64,000 nucleotides of DNA, from NCBI RefSeq assembly GCF_964355755.1, contig NC_092679.1, positions 23,498,432 to 23,562,431 of the forward strand, written 5' to 3'. Below the pieces are notes generated by a model. The model saw only the letters and a program-made list of their open reading frames with translations, had not been told where the DNA came from and made no database searches. How positions within the stretch are numbered: the first letter of the stretch is position 1; the number at the start of each line of letters is the position of its first letter. The stretch comes from Antedon mediterranea. Taxonomy: Eukaryota; Echinodermata; Crinoidea; Comatulida; Antedonidae. Position numbers and translations under genes: made by a program. Shown here in pieces: positions 24,901 to 39,900 of the stretch.

Positions 24901-27900
24901 TTGAATAAAATTAGTGGAGCAACAAATAATTGTGAAATTTATCTTTTATTTATATCTTGATTTGTTTCAAAGCAAATGATATGATTTAATTTTATTCCAC
25001 TGTCCTAATGTTTTTAAATTTATAGAACTGTACTCTTTACAGTACTAGAAAATTACAATTTACTGTAGATTTCACATAAAATAAATGATTAAATCAAAGA
25101 AAATTTTATTTATATTTAATTAAAAAATGATTTAAATAATCAAGTTTACATTATATCAATACTTTTAATTATTAAAAAAATATTGAAATTAAAATTTTTT
25201 TTGTCAGACATGGGTTCATCTTATGATTTTTAAAATAATTTAAATTTAACGTTGCTATTTATTTTATAGGCTTTTTCACCGAATGGCAAGTATGTTGTGT
25301 CTGTTGGTGAGCAGCACGATAAGACAGTGAATGTGTGGGATTGGAGGGGAGTAGGTCTTGTGGCATCTGGCAAAATTTCATCCAAGGTATGTACCGTATT
25401 CATCAACAACAATATTATATAAATATATACAAATTGCAATCTCAAATAGTAGTTGGCTACTCATTTGTGGTTTTTAATGTTGGCTACACAAAGAAAATTA
25501 ACTTTATATTATAAAGTGGTTTAAGTTGTGTAATTTTGCTACTCTACACATTTTGCTGGTTTAATGCCATTTTAGTACAAATAAGACAGTACTGTAGATT
25601 CTATCTACCTGTATACAGAGATTTTAACTCAATACTTCATACAAGTATTAAAATCTTGAACATTGAATTGTTTTTCTGAAGTTAAAGAGGGAAATGGTGG
25701 TTATTCAAGATGTTATTGTGTATAGGGAACAGCTACTATTTCAGAACTAAGTCTCTGTAATTCGCAAAAGGCAGACAGTGAAGTATTAGGCCTACCATAT
25801 TTTTATTAACCACAAATAAGGCAATGATGCTAAAAAATGGGGTGGGTGGAAAGATTCATTACTGTAGGAGGTTGACATAGGGAATGGATGTTTGATTCTT
25901 GGGTTATTGGTATTAATGCTACCCCCTACCCCAAAAATGTCTTTTTATTGTAATTTTGAAGAATAACAAAATTACATGACAATTGGTATTAATGCAGTGC
26001 AATTTTTTTCATGTTAACACACATTTTGTTATTCAATGTCAGTAAACACAAGTAAAACACAATTAAAATGAAAAGTATTGAAAAAATTGGAGATTTGATA
26101 TTGAAATGTATCTCATTATGGCAAATATTTGCAATTTTGCAAAAGGTCAGTGACCTTTTTGACCTCTACTCACCTTAAACATGGTTCAATTAATTTTATT
26201 AAAATTCTATATGGTTAAAAAACACGAATGCTACACAACGACACAAAGATCATACTAATTAGATGTTTGATTCTTGGGTTATTGCTATTAATGTTACACC
26301 CTACCCCAAAAAATGTATTTTTATTACAATTTTTAAGAATAAAAAATGATAATTTGTGTATAATGAACTGCAATTTTAATCTTGTTAACATATATTTTCT
26401 TATTCAATATGTCAGTAAGCACAAGTAAAACACAATTAAGATAAAACATATTGAAAATTATAGATACTATGTTGAAATTTATCTATATTTTGGCAAAAAT
26501 GTGCATTTTTGTAAAAGGTCAATGACCTTTTGACCTCTACTGACCCTACTAATAGTCCGATTAATTTTATTAAAATTTTATAAGATTTTAAAAGATGTAT
26601 GCTACACAATGGTACCAAGATAATACTAATTAGGTGTTGGATTCTTGGGTTATTGGGATAATTGTTACCCCCTACCCCAAAAATGTCTTTTTCTTGTAAT
26701 TTTGAAGAATAACAAAATTACATGACAATTGGTATTAATGCAGTACAATTTTTTTCATGTTAACACATATTTTGTTATTCAATATGTCACTAAACACAAG
26801 TAAAACACAATTAAAATAAAAAATATTGAAAATTGGAGATTTGATATTGAAATGTATCTCATTATGGCAAATATTTGCAATTTTGCAAAAGGTCAGTGAC
26901 CTTTTGACCTCTACTGACCTTAAAATTGGTTCGATTAATTTTATTCAAATTTTATATGATTAAAAAACATGAATGCTACACAACGACACCTAGATCATAC
27001 TAATTAGATGTTTGATTCTTGGGTTATTGCTATTATTGTTATCCCCTACCCCAAAAAATGTATTTTTATTGCAATTTTTAACAATAAAAAATAACAATTT
27101 GTATATAATGAACTGCAATTTTTATCTTGTTAACATATATTTTCTTATTCAATATGTCAGTAAGCACAAGTAAAACACAATTAAGATAAAAAATATTGAA
27201 AATTGTAGATACGATATTGAAATTTATCTATATTTTGGGAAAAATTTGCATTTTGCAAAAGGTCAATGACCTTTTGACCTCTACTGACCTTAATAATCTT
27301 CCGATTAATTTTATTTAAATTTTAAAAGATTTTAAAAGATGTATGCTACACAATGTTACTAAGATAATACTAATTAGATGTTGGATTCTTGGGTTATTAG
27401 GATAAATGTTACCCCCTACCCCAAAAAATATTTGAAGATAAAACACTGATGATCATTACAAATGACGCAAGTACATACAATGCATCCCTATATTTTTCTT
27501 GTTAACATCGATTTTTTCACTCTATATGTCCGTGGGAAGAAAATGATACCGGGGTGCACGGTAACCCCCCTCCAGCCCATGGACTACTTCTTGTATGCTT
27601 CACATTCTTTGTCAATCAGTAATGTTTCAATAGGCAACAGCAGTCAGTTTAAAGAATGCAGCAGCCAGGTTACAACAATATTATTTATTCATTATACTTG
27701 TTACATTTGTGGCAAACATTTTGTATAACATTCTACAGTATATTGCTAGATTAGTTACATTTTGGTGTGACTTTTTTAGAAAATCAGGAATTAGAAAAAG
27801 GAATTTTCTTTTATAAAAATATAATATTATTAATTTTTTATCTTCAAATTTATGTAAATGGTGATAGAATAAAACAAGTGTACATTAACTTCGAATAAAC

Positions 27901-30900
27901 AGATACTGACAATTCAATGTTTTGATCTATTTGACCATTTCCAAGAATCTTGGACTTTATTCAGTGAATCTTCTGGTATTTTTGACATTTTTAAAAGTAC
28001 TGGATAGTTACAACAATAATGGCAGTGCTACCAAAAAATGTATGGTTTCAATTTCTAGCTGTAAGATTATGTAACATTAGCTGCTTGTTGCAGCAATGAT
28101 TGTGTAAAAATTAAAGTTAATTCATATTTTAACAATGGTGCATTCAATGTTTAAAAATTAGTGCTTGCTGTGACACACAAAACAAGTACATTTACATAAT
28201 ACATCACTTTTAGAAAATGATAATGTATACCTTTTCTAGGTTAAAGCTCTATCTTTTGCTGAAAATGGAAGTTACTTTGTAACTGTTGGTAACCGCAATG
28301 TGAAATTTTGGTATCTTTCTTCAAAACGCAAAGTAAGTGATAATTTGAGTATTTTTAAAAAATAAATAAAAGGTTTCCATACACCACACATAGTAGACTT
28401 AGAGGTTTTTACCTCACTGTGCAGGTATTCTGTATAGGGATGGTCAACATGTTATTTAGCATAATATTGTTTTTATTTTATGCTCTTTAGCAGCTTTATT
28501 TGCGATCTATATTTGTTTACACTACCACTCATTACCTCGTAACAATTGTCATCTCAGCCAGCCACATTCATTAGCCGCAGGCACATTCATATCTCAGACA
28601 CCAATACACCTTCTTCTCACTTACCAACAGCTAGTAAAAGGATTGTTGGCAGTTATTTTCTTGTATTACTAAGTTCACTCTAACTTCTGTATAATTACAA
28701 TTAAACTATACCAGGCTGGCTTTTAATTTATTATCCCTTTTTACCTTTTGTGTCTCAGACACGAGAAGCACTTCCTCTGTTAGGCCGGGCAGGTATCCTA
28801 GGAGAGCAGCGGAATAACTTCTTTACAGATGTAGCGTGTGGCTTGGGTGAGAACAGCAACAAAACGTACTGCGTAACTACATCAGGCTTGCTGTGTGAAT
28901 TTAATGAAAGACGTTTGTTGGACAAGTGGGTAGAATTGAGGGTTAGTAAACCAACTTGGAACCAAATCAATTTGCTACAATTCTAATGAACCATAAAGCC
29001 ATCCTGTGTCAATTACCATTCAATAAAAAACAGTTACAGTACGTACAGAAGAACAGCACAGAACTTTTAAAAAAGGCGATACCTTTGGAACCTCAACAAA
29101 GTAATTTCGCCAGTGTAGCATAGCAAAAGGCTATACAAAACAACCTTATTGCTACACATTTTGAAAATTGTATAGCAAAAAAAATACAATACAAAACTAT
29201 ATTTTAAAATGAAATTTTTCCCTGGCCTTATTGGCTGTAGTGCTAAAACATATATTTCCCCTTTTGTTTCATGGGAAATATTCCCCTTAAGTGGTTGTCC
29301 TCTGAATGGGGAGTGCCAGAGTACGGTTTCTATTAAGTATTCACCAGCAAATGGTGTATGTAATAAGTGTACCCAGTGTACCACCTTTGGCAGTCTGTTT
29401 TGATTTTTATTAGAAAATGTAGATGACCTTGACTCATTTGTGTTTTAAACCAATGTTGCGATTTGTCAAAATGGCCATGGTTTTGAGAAATGGTTTTATT
29501 TTAGTATGAGAAACTTGTTTATAAAACGAACTACCAAACCTGGTATCGTAGGAAACTGTTCTTCCTCCTTAAATAAAAACAGATCATTACATCTAATTGT
29601 CAGTTAAAAAAATTAATTGACTTTCCTTCCGTCAGGTATCAAGTGCAAACAGTTTATATGCAACAGAAGAGCATTTGTTTGTTGGCTGCAATGATGGTGT
29701 TGTTCGTTGTTTTGATGCTTCAACCCTTCATTTTGTTGCAACGTTACCCCGGCCACATTGCCTCGGTGTCAACGTGTCTGATGGAATAGATCCAAGGTAA
29801 AGGTTTTCTAAGTATAACCTCATTTTCTAAACATATAACTAATAAAAACAGCTCATGATGTACATGAAACATATGTTCTATACTGATCAGAAAGTTTCCG
29901 ACCTATGACTGAATACATCCTGTATAACAGCTCATATGCCGACATGTCTGTTCCACCATATACCAACTTAAGCTCACACATTTTACACGGGTGTAATGTG
30001 TGACGTGTGTTCAACTTTAGCAAATGAGTCTAGGCCTAACAATAAAAAAGTACAGTAACTAGTTGAGGAATCTATTGCACTATTAGTATTTGATGCAAAA
30101 GTAGTGGCATCCACTGGCAAAATTTTTACCAACTACAAAATAGTAATTTTCACCCTTTTTTAAAGAAAAAAATCTCCTACTCCTTCATTCAGGTCTTAAT
30201 AATTGTGTCCATGCAAACACTTATTTACCTCTAAGGGTCTTGCTCATTTAGATATATTTTTTTTCAAGGACATGATGAAATGCAGCATTCTGAGGACTTT
30301 GATTTGACCATTATGTTATGTAGAATATATTGTTTAGCAAGATAAAGATGACATTTAAGAGAATGTAGAATAGTGTTCAATTGGAGTATGCTAAGAAGTG
30401 TAGGAAATATTAAGTGAATAATTGTGAGAATGTTTGATTGAAAACATATTGAGATGGGAAATGATTAATTTTGTAACATTCTTTTTTAGATAAAAATAAA
30501 ATATTGTTTATTTAATCTAAGTAACCTTTTGTCTTTGCATAAGAAACAATTTTAATAGGTCATATTAGGTTGTAATCATTTAATTTTATGCTTCTGTTCC
30601 TTTACAAGATTCACAAAAACGATTTTATTGGTTGAGAGGTTTTGTGTAGTAGTTAATGATTGCTGTTTCCTCCATTTAGAAATATAACTGAAAGATTGAA
30701 TAACATTAGATCAACATCTTGCAACATAATAGTCAAAGTGAACTCATCAAATAATACAAACTTTTTTTTCACATTTCATATTTTATAAAACAAACACAAA
30801 TATTTATTGTAGGTTTGTAATGCATGATGTGTTTCAATAGGAAATAAAGTATGGCTGAGAATATCTCTAAAACAAATTTCTTATTAATGTATTTGCGTGA

Positions 30901-33900
30901 CAGTGAATGATTAAATATACACAGGAAAATTAAAAGTTGGCTAAAGATTGACAATTTAAATTAGAACTGCCAAGTGTGACACGCCATTAACAAGAAAAGG
31001 GGATATTATTCAAACCACTGTATAAAAGTTACGGTATGAAATTAAATCCTGACATTGTCATACTTGTTGAAAGACAAATAAATGTCTTCTCTTTTAAAAT
31101 CCATGGACATTTGTTTGGTATTGTTATTTCATATGATAAATCATAATTATAATTTGCACTAGATCAGATGAGGTTGATATTAATGTCACAGAGTGTCCAG
31201 ACTGGTGGTAAGTTTGTTAGGAAATATTTTCGAAAAAGCAAAAGCAAAAATGTAGAATCTGATACAAACTGGTGCACATGCCAAGACCATTGTCCTAGTA
31301 GTACTGTTTAAAAGAAATGAAATGAAAGTATGCTAGGTTCAGGGGGTACTGTAGTTTAAGATGAATGGCCAAAAGGTGTGAGTGAAAACATCATACTACC
31401 CTAGTAGTTTAGTGGGCTTCTTAGAGTGCAAAGCCTAATAGGCGATTACAGGTAGAGGATTTGTTAAATGTTGTTTAACTGTCAAAAGTTATGAGTTTGC
31501 GCCCCTAGCCCCTGGATTGGTCAGAAACAGATTAGGATGGTTCCATCGTCGAGGTCTCCACTTCGCACAACAACTGTACATCATTTTGTACAATTTTAAA
31601 CAATTTAACATATTCACCCTCATTAATGTTGTAAATTTGTATGTAATAAGAGTATCTCTACCTGAAGTAATGAAAAAAAGAAGGGGTCGGTGGTGCAAGG
31701 ATAAAGGTGGGTTGTTCTTATGAAAGACAAACGAAAAAACATAATTTTAATGTTTTAAGGATGTGTGATGAGCTTTGTCAATGCACAGGAAATTTGCCAT
31801 TTAGCATAGTAGTTTAGTATAGGAGATATTTGTGCATAATTGCTTAACATGTAAAGTCTGGTGGCAGTGCCTTGCAGTGTGCTTTGTATGATACAAAAAT
31901 CTTGATTTATATAGTATTGCATTGATTGGTAATAGTTTCATGAAATATCATTTTCAGATACAGGAATGTAATGTGTGTAGAAGGTATGAGGCAGCACACA
32001 ACGTATGGACTAAAGTATGCACACAAGATGCTTAAATGTGGCATACTAAACATTAATATTGGAATGACCATATTCTAGTGATGATTAAAAACCCCACCCC
32101 AAGTTACACAAAATTCTCCAAATGTTTACAAACACCTGAATGTGTAATGTACCACCTGGATGTGGAATGGAATGCCTAATCTTGAGGATGGATCTAAATA
32201 ATGCACAGCATGTGATAACTACATAATCAACCAATCAAACGGCAAAGATACACCTGTGTTATCTAGAATCAGCCTCCTAGATTTAATTCATTTTTAATAA
32301 CTTTATAACCAATGCTAGTTTCCTTGTATTTGTTTATCGGCGGGCTCACATGTGTCAAAATATATAGTTTTATTCCTATGGCTGCAAACATCAGTTCCAA
32401 TACGTTTCCAAAATAAAACAATGACTAGGTTAGTGATGTATAATTCAGATAATGGCACAACCTGGCATGAGAAATATATTTAAACATAAATGTGGAAGTA
32501 ATTATTAGTCGTAATATATAGATTATCTTTGTCGCCTTATATTTTCTCCCTGTTGGATTACTAATAGTTATATTTATAGATGTTTGTATCAATATATAAT
32601 TGATTAAAGCATAATATTAATAGTATCAAGAATTTTAGTTTATGGAATATCAAAACATTTTTGGAACTTTCTCTTACTACGGCAGAAGAACACCGTCTAT
32701 TGCCCAACATGTCATCTTAATAGAGGTGTACCCCGTAAAGGCATTGGCTGTAGTGCTTTGTAAACGTTATTGTTTACAATGAAAGTTTGCCTTTTTTAGT
32801 GTGCCTTGAATAGGGGTGTCCCAATGAAGGAGTTCTACTGTATGATTACCTCAGCTTAGTAGACATAATCAATAATGAACACAGTGAAGTAACATCAATG
32901 TTGTGAAGATTATTATTATTATTATTATTGAGTGCAATAAAGTAATGTGTATTTCTTCACTTCGGTCTTGAATGAAATTCCTGTGTGGACTTTCACCTGG
33001 TTGAGTATCTCTCTATAAAATATACCATCTGTTCATTTGGAAAGGCATTCCTATTTGACATCTTAGAATCAGTCTCTAGTGTGAACAAGACCTTACATTC
33101 TTAATTTATTTTCTTTTAGCCACCTGTCCATTCATAGAGATGATGCAAATTACCCAGATGCCATTGCACTCAAGGTTGATGATTATAATAAAAAGGTATT
33201 AAAGTAGTAGTTTAGTAGTATTTATTTGAACAACTGAATGCCGTTTGGTGTAACACAAAGTGGAGAAGAAGTTGTTGTATGTGTCGTATGCAATTCACAG
33301 GTTATTCAAATTGTGTTTTCACTAGTATTGTTCAGGGCGTTTTGTTTCACTACGCCATAAACGATGTCGCTACCCTCCCCCACCCCCACACCCCAACTCT
33401 TAAATTTATTAATGTATTTTTAGTATGCTATATCAAAATAAAATCTTAAATGTTTATTCAAATTACATTTTTTTATGTAATCATCAAAGCTTAATTATAA
33501 ATATGTAATTATATAATTTCTTTTGCAGTTAACTTGTGTTTATCGTGACCACAGCGTGTACATTTGGGATATCCACGATGTTAAAATGGTCGGTAAACAG
33601 TGGTCGTCATTATACCACAGCTCTTGTATATGGGGCGTGGAGTTGTACCCCACCTTAGGCAAACATCAGAAGGATACGTTACCACCGGGTTCGTTTATTA
33701 CGTGTTCTTCCGATGATACGATACGAGTTTGGAACCTTAACCACACTAATAGCAACGATGTATTTAAGAAGAATGTATATAGCAATGTAAGTATACAGTA
33801 TTGTCTTGGTGTGCCTGCGCCAATTTGTTTGTTTCTAGTTTATCTATTTTCTTAGAATACACCAGTGACGTAACAGATATTATTGGCGTAATGGTAAGTT

Positions 33901-36900
33901 ACTAAAATTGTGCCCTCCAAACTACTGTATCAAATTAGCCAATTGAGGGCCTCATCATGGTGGCAGTCAATGGTTAAAGGTGAATGACCCACATACCCAT
34001 GAAAAACTTATGAATATTCATGACTTCTTACATACAAGAACAACTTATGAATATTCATGACTTACCCCCTCCCCCCCCCCCCCCAAGAACAACCTATGAA
34101 TATTTATAACACTGTTTTCATACATTTACTTCTACAGGAATTGATGAAAATAGTTTATGTTGATGAAGAGAAAACCCACCTAACAGATATAAAACCAGAC
34201 ACGGACGAAGGGAAGAATGGGGTACGCTGCCTATGCATAACCTCTGATGGACAGCACCTAGCGTCAGGTGACCGGTCTGGTAATATACGAGTCCATGACC
34301 TCGTTCTTATGCAAGAGGTCAAGTGCATTGAAGCACATGATTCTGAAGTGCTTTGTTTGAGTTATTCAAAAGCAGAGACAGGTAGGAAAAACTAATGTTA
34401 TTTGTTAAGCTCTGTCTACTTTATCAAACTTTAAATGTGATGTGCCCATATATAGACACATCACTACCATATTTGGGCATATCACTACCATATTTACTTT
34501 TTTTGTTAACCACCTGGTACTCCACCGTAGTAGGATAATATTGATTGTCTTTATTTAGCTTCATCAATTCTGATTCTTGCTGCCTATTATACACTTTTAA
34601 ATATAACGCAAACATTTCGTTAAAATCGGTCAAAAAAATATATTTTATTAGATTATATGCTTCGAATGACACATAAAGTGTTTTAATATATTTGCCCCCT
34701 TTTTGTCATAAGTACTGTATAAGTCTAGACTGCTTCCAAGCACAACATGCATGATTTGCAATACGTGATAATATTTCATTAATGTCTTTTTGAAATTAAA
34801 TTATGATTCAATGTTATATAAGATATACAGAATAAATGATGACTACACACAGTGCATTCTGTGTGTCACTGATATTTTACATGTGCATATTTTGTAATAC
34901 CTTTCGGTATTGTATACATCGTGTGGAGCTCTATTTACACTTAACTAGTTTGACAAAAAAAGTGTGATGTGCCCAAATATGGTAGTGATATGACGTCATT
35001 GTGTCCATATATGGGGACTGACATCTCATTTTGTTGTCACATAATGTTTGATGGTGTAGACAGAGCTTAAGAACATTCATTACTCTGAGTAATATTGAAT
35101 CAGTATATTTGGTAGTTAGCACACTTTTACAAAAACCATCATTTAATACCTAAAACAAGCTTGCACATTTTCTTAGAATATAAACAGAAAGATTTCATTT
35201 TACTGGCCTTGGAAAAAATAATAAGATTTTACATTTATGAATTTCCTTAAATGCTCTTTTTCCAGACGGATACAAGATTATATATTTCTATCATGGCGAC
35301 AACTGCAAATATCCTTGATATTATTAATTTATTTCATATTTTATTATTTTAAAATTATTTATTGGCCAAAAGTGTCCTGTATTTGCTCTGATTCCCACAC
35401 ATAATCAAGCTAGTGAAAGGATGTACACATTTGTTTGTATTCATTACTTATAATGAATGACAAACATTGTTTTTTAGATATCTGTTCATGACTCTGCTAC
35501 AACTATAATTTTAACAATTTTTAGCCTCTTAACTTTTGTGTGTGTTTTGTAAATTGTATTTTATATTTATATTTTTGTATTTTGCCAGTTTTCAAATCAC
35601 ATTTCTGTTTTTTTAAATGGACAATAAAGTATATATGACTATGACTATTAAGAGTACTGTGCAGCATAAGACAATGAAATATTAATGCCTCAATTATTAT
35701 TCCATCTCACTGTTGGTGAACTAAACTTTTCACATTTCAAACAGTAATTTTGTTTAAGGGTGGCTAATATACTGTTATTATTTGATGAGTGTCAGTTAAT
35801 TGCTGTGTTTGTCTCTAAGGTATACAGAATATTCAAATCTCACACTAGGTCTCAGCACACACAATCTTGTATACAGCAATGATACATATCCAAATAGCAT
35901 GTGAATGCGTGGGAAATGTTTCATAAATTGAATTTCCTTTTAGCTGTACCCTGGGATTTGTTGACAAGTGCCTTGGGATGGCAACCATTACCACATGGTT
36001 ATCGTTTAGTGATAACTTTAAGGGAAACATCAAAGTTTAGCTTACTAATTGCAATGCCTATGGTAATTTGTCTTTACTATTTTCAAGTTGATAGTGACTC
36101 TTTTTTCTATATCTACTAAGAGTAATGTCTTATAAATTTAAATTCTTTATTTCTTTTTAGATCTCTCAGTAGTAATTTATTAATGTATTCATTTTATTTC
36201 CAAATTATGTACTTACCTGTAATTATTTAGTAGTTTTATTAAATTCCATTAGAAAAGTTTAGTTTATATAAAGCAAAGATTTTATTGAAACTTAATTAAC
36301 AAAATTATGTCATTGTTATATTGTATATTAAACACTCTCAAATTATCTCTTTGAGAAAATTCTTCCAGAAATAAACCAAAACTGGTTTAAAATGATGAAA
36401 TTGCATATTGTACAACCATACTTCCTAGAAAACCAAAAATTTCTTGGATCAACCGAAATATGTCTGGTATTGAGAGATAGAGCTAACTGTATATTTACCT
36501 TTTTTATGAGGGTCATGATGATCAAACATGTTTAAGCTAAATAATTTATACATTCATAATTATTAATATAAATATTTTCTTTCAGGTCATAGTTTATTAG
36601 CATCATCAAGTCGTGATCGTCTTGTTCATGTGTTCAACTTAGAAGATGATTATTCATTGGTCGAAACACTTGATGACCACTCATCCTCAATAACGGCAGT
36701 ATCGTTCGCTGGTATGAAATATTTCATTCCATTTATATTCTTATATTACATTTTTTCATTTTTTACCATTTTATTTTTCTGTTGTCAACGGTTCGCATCC
36801 CATCGCCGCTCTCCATATGTTTCATTGGCAGGAATACATGTAGATATCGCACTGCCTTTCAGGTGAGACGTTAAGCTGTTGGTCCTATGTGCAACATGGC

Positions 36901-39900
36901 TCATATGCATTGGTGTGAAACTAATGTGAAAATAATAACTACTATGTGTGTATGCTGTTTCATGCTTGCCAAAATAGAAGCACTGGTGGTGAACCGTGAT
37001 GGGTGGTGGAAGAGGAAGAATGAACCGAAAGTGAAACATCCTGGGTACTAATTGTACAAGTTATCAATCAAAAAAGGCTCATTATTACTATTTTTATTTT
37101 GTATAGATGTAAATGGGCAATTGAATCTGATAAGTTCAGGAGCAGACAAGGCATTGATGTGTAGAAAAGCAGTTGAGGTAGTGTTATTTATACTATATTG
37201 TAAATTTCTAGAATTATTTACCAAATTATAGATTATATCATTACAGAAAACTTATACAAAGCAAACCTACACTGCATATCCACAACATTTTCCAATAACA
37301 ATTTAGAAAAAAGCAAAATACATTACTATAAAAGCAATTTGCACTCAATATGCTTCATATAAAAAGTTTTTTACAATTACTGTTAATAATATTAGTGAAA
37401 TAAAAATGCTTAACATTGTGTCTTTTGCTTTGTACAATAATAAGTTCAACGAAATAAAACATTATCATGTGATGCAATACCAACAGCATGTTAGCAACTT
37501 ACTCAGACCAGACCTGACTTCCGGTTCAATAATTCTGTTTGACATTAGTTTTAAACCATCTTTGTTTTTACCTTTATATTTTAGGAACCTAGTTTACACT
37601 TTTCTCGTAGTCATCATATCGTTTGTAAAGCCACGTTTCATGACCTAGCCATAGATCCCACCAATAAGTATGTTGTCACAGCATGTCAAGACAGGACTGT
37701 AAGGTGAGTTGACCCCTTGAAGTGGCTCATAGCGTGAATGTGAATTTTTTTAGTTGTTGCTGAGGAACAAACTCTGATACCAAAAAATTACCCTTTTATA
37801 CCAGGAAGGACACAGCTTGCATACACTGCCTGATGAAAATCTTCACCAATCCGCAGCACCTTATTCAATCTGATTGTGAAACTTTTTCTAGCATACAGTA
37901 GTATTATAATATTTCTTCCATTTTTTAACCCAGGATACACCATCTAGCAACCGGAAAAATAAGAAATTCGTACAAAGGGGCCTTAGCCGAAGATGGCACA
38001 TTAATCCGCGTTGAAATTGATCCTTCTGGATTGTATGCTGTCACCAGTTGCTCGGACAAATCAATTGCAATTTTTGACTTCAATAGTGGTGAATGTTTGG
38101 CGACTATGGTTGGCCATGCAGGTTAGTTTAAATTTTTGAGTTTTAATTTATTTTTTTTCAACTTGAAAGAAATGTCAATCACATTTTACAATTAAATTAT
38201 TTATTTGGAAAAAAATTCATTAAATTATTTACTACTTTTAGTGCAAATTTATTTTAAGAAATTCAAATAATATTTTTTCAGTAAATAATAATTTATGCAT
38301 GCGATAACTATCTCTCGTACATCTGTTACAGAGCAATAAAAGATCGTTTACATATTGTGTTCACGTTGTTTAACCCATAGCATTGTGCTGTGTTTCTTCT
38401 ACCTTGATTTTGTCCCATTGATCTTACCTATTGTTTTTGTTTTGTTTACTCAGTGTTATTTATACTGTTGGGTTTACCATAAGCAGGACAAACATATACT
38501 ATTGTTAATTTGTGGTTAATTAGTTTCTATTAATTAATTAGTGTCAGATATTAATTAATTAATCTTAAGTTCAAGGATGAAACATATAATAATACCAGTC
38601 ATGTTTCCTGACTTTTATCATAAAATAACAAATATATTATATGTTAACGTACAGTTTCGACATTTGCCTGAATTTTTATTTCTTTTTAATGTCATATTAA
38701 ATATTTTAATTTTAAGAAGAATATTTTTTTGGGGAAAAGTGCCTAATAAAGATACTTTACTATTATAAATTTCTACTTCAGATGGGATGTTGAGCCAGTT
38801 TTTACTTATTATTTTCTAAAATAATTGTCATGTTTATTTTTATTGATAAATTTGTTCATTTATTCAACAACAGAGATTGTGTTTATAAAGTTTAAACTTT
38901 TTAATTTAGAATTGGTAACAGGAATAAAGTTTTCCAATGATTATAAACATCTGTATTCGGTGTCAGGAGATGGGTTAGTGTAGTTTTTATTTTTTTAATA
39001 ATCATTTATGAGCACAATGTTTAACATTTTTATAATATTATGCATTTGTTTGAGATCCAAATTTGCTATTTGTATAGCTCCTTGATCTTTCTACTCATAG
39101 GTGTATATTTGTGTGGAAACTGCCATGGGGAATGACCTACTCAATGAAATCCAGATTTGCCGAGATTGAAGCATTGAAAAATCCAATACCAAAGATGATA
39201 GTAGAAAGGTAAATGATCCCATGAGCATCTTTTAAAACTTTTTTTTTTTAATTAGTAGTTAAATTATTATCAATCATTCTAGTCTCTAACCTACCTAATA
39301 TGAACACTTTTCTTGGTCAAAAGAATGCCATAAAAACCATTACTATAGGTCTGATGATAAGATCATAAGACTGCCGAAGAAATGAGGTGTTAAATAATTT
39401 AAAAAGGTTATTCATTTACTTTTAAGGAGGGAAACATATATTGTACCACCAGCAAGTCTTCCGAATCAAGTACAAAACACTACCAAAAGAAATCACCGTA
39501 GTTCCATTATTGTGGATGATACGTTATTTCAACCAGCAACCGAGTCGTTGCTGTCATCGGAAATTAAATTACAACATAACAGAACAACAGAACTAAAAGG
39601 TTAGTGAGTTCTCATATTTTGCATGCATCACCTTCTTGTTGTGATACTCCCTTTGCAGCTCAAATAGTGCGATACTGGGTACAGGTGAATTCTGATCAGT
39701 ACAGCAGACTCTACTTCTGTAACCAGATTTCAACCATAACACCAGAGTAGGTACCCCACTATTCATCATGTCATCATTTAATGTTCCACACAATGTATAT
39801 GATATGTGTATACTGGATATCTGTTTTCAAGTATTGAGAATACTTTTTGAAAGACCTTACAATATAAGGCGTTAATTCTAAATGGGAATGGCATTGCGTT

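Larger units (their letters stand above)
16385..29796 (+). other. MAPKBP1: MAPKBP1 exons of the first WD40 propeller
   Basis: Coding exons 2-9: 16385-16476, 22078-22140, 22609-22666, 24125-24217, 25270-25386, 28240-28332, 28759-28941 and 29636-29796. They encode recognisable blades: [83 protein letters not shown] with KFWYL; then the conserved [14 protein letters not shown] and [28 protein letters not shown] and a blade with ATLPRP follow. Order and content match human MAPKBP1 exon by exon. Confidence 0.93.
33120..39208 (+). other. MAPKBP1: MAPKBP1 exons of the second WD40 propeller
   Basis: Coding exons 10-18: 33120-33195, 33529-33786, 34138-34381, 36586-36711, 37107-37177, 37585-37703, 37934-38121, 38910-38973 and 39101-39208. 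Landmarks are [86 protein letters not shown] and [54 protein letters not shown] and CIFVWKL close the propeller. All have close human MAPKBP1/WDR62 equivalents, so the fold should be intact. Confidence 0.93.

Noticed and set aside
29067-29403. Overlapping frames of 105 (minus) and 64 (plus) codons
   Set aside because: Located in a MAPKBP1 intron; no domain, and each is the shadow of the other.
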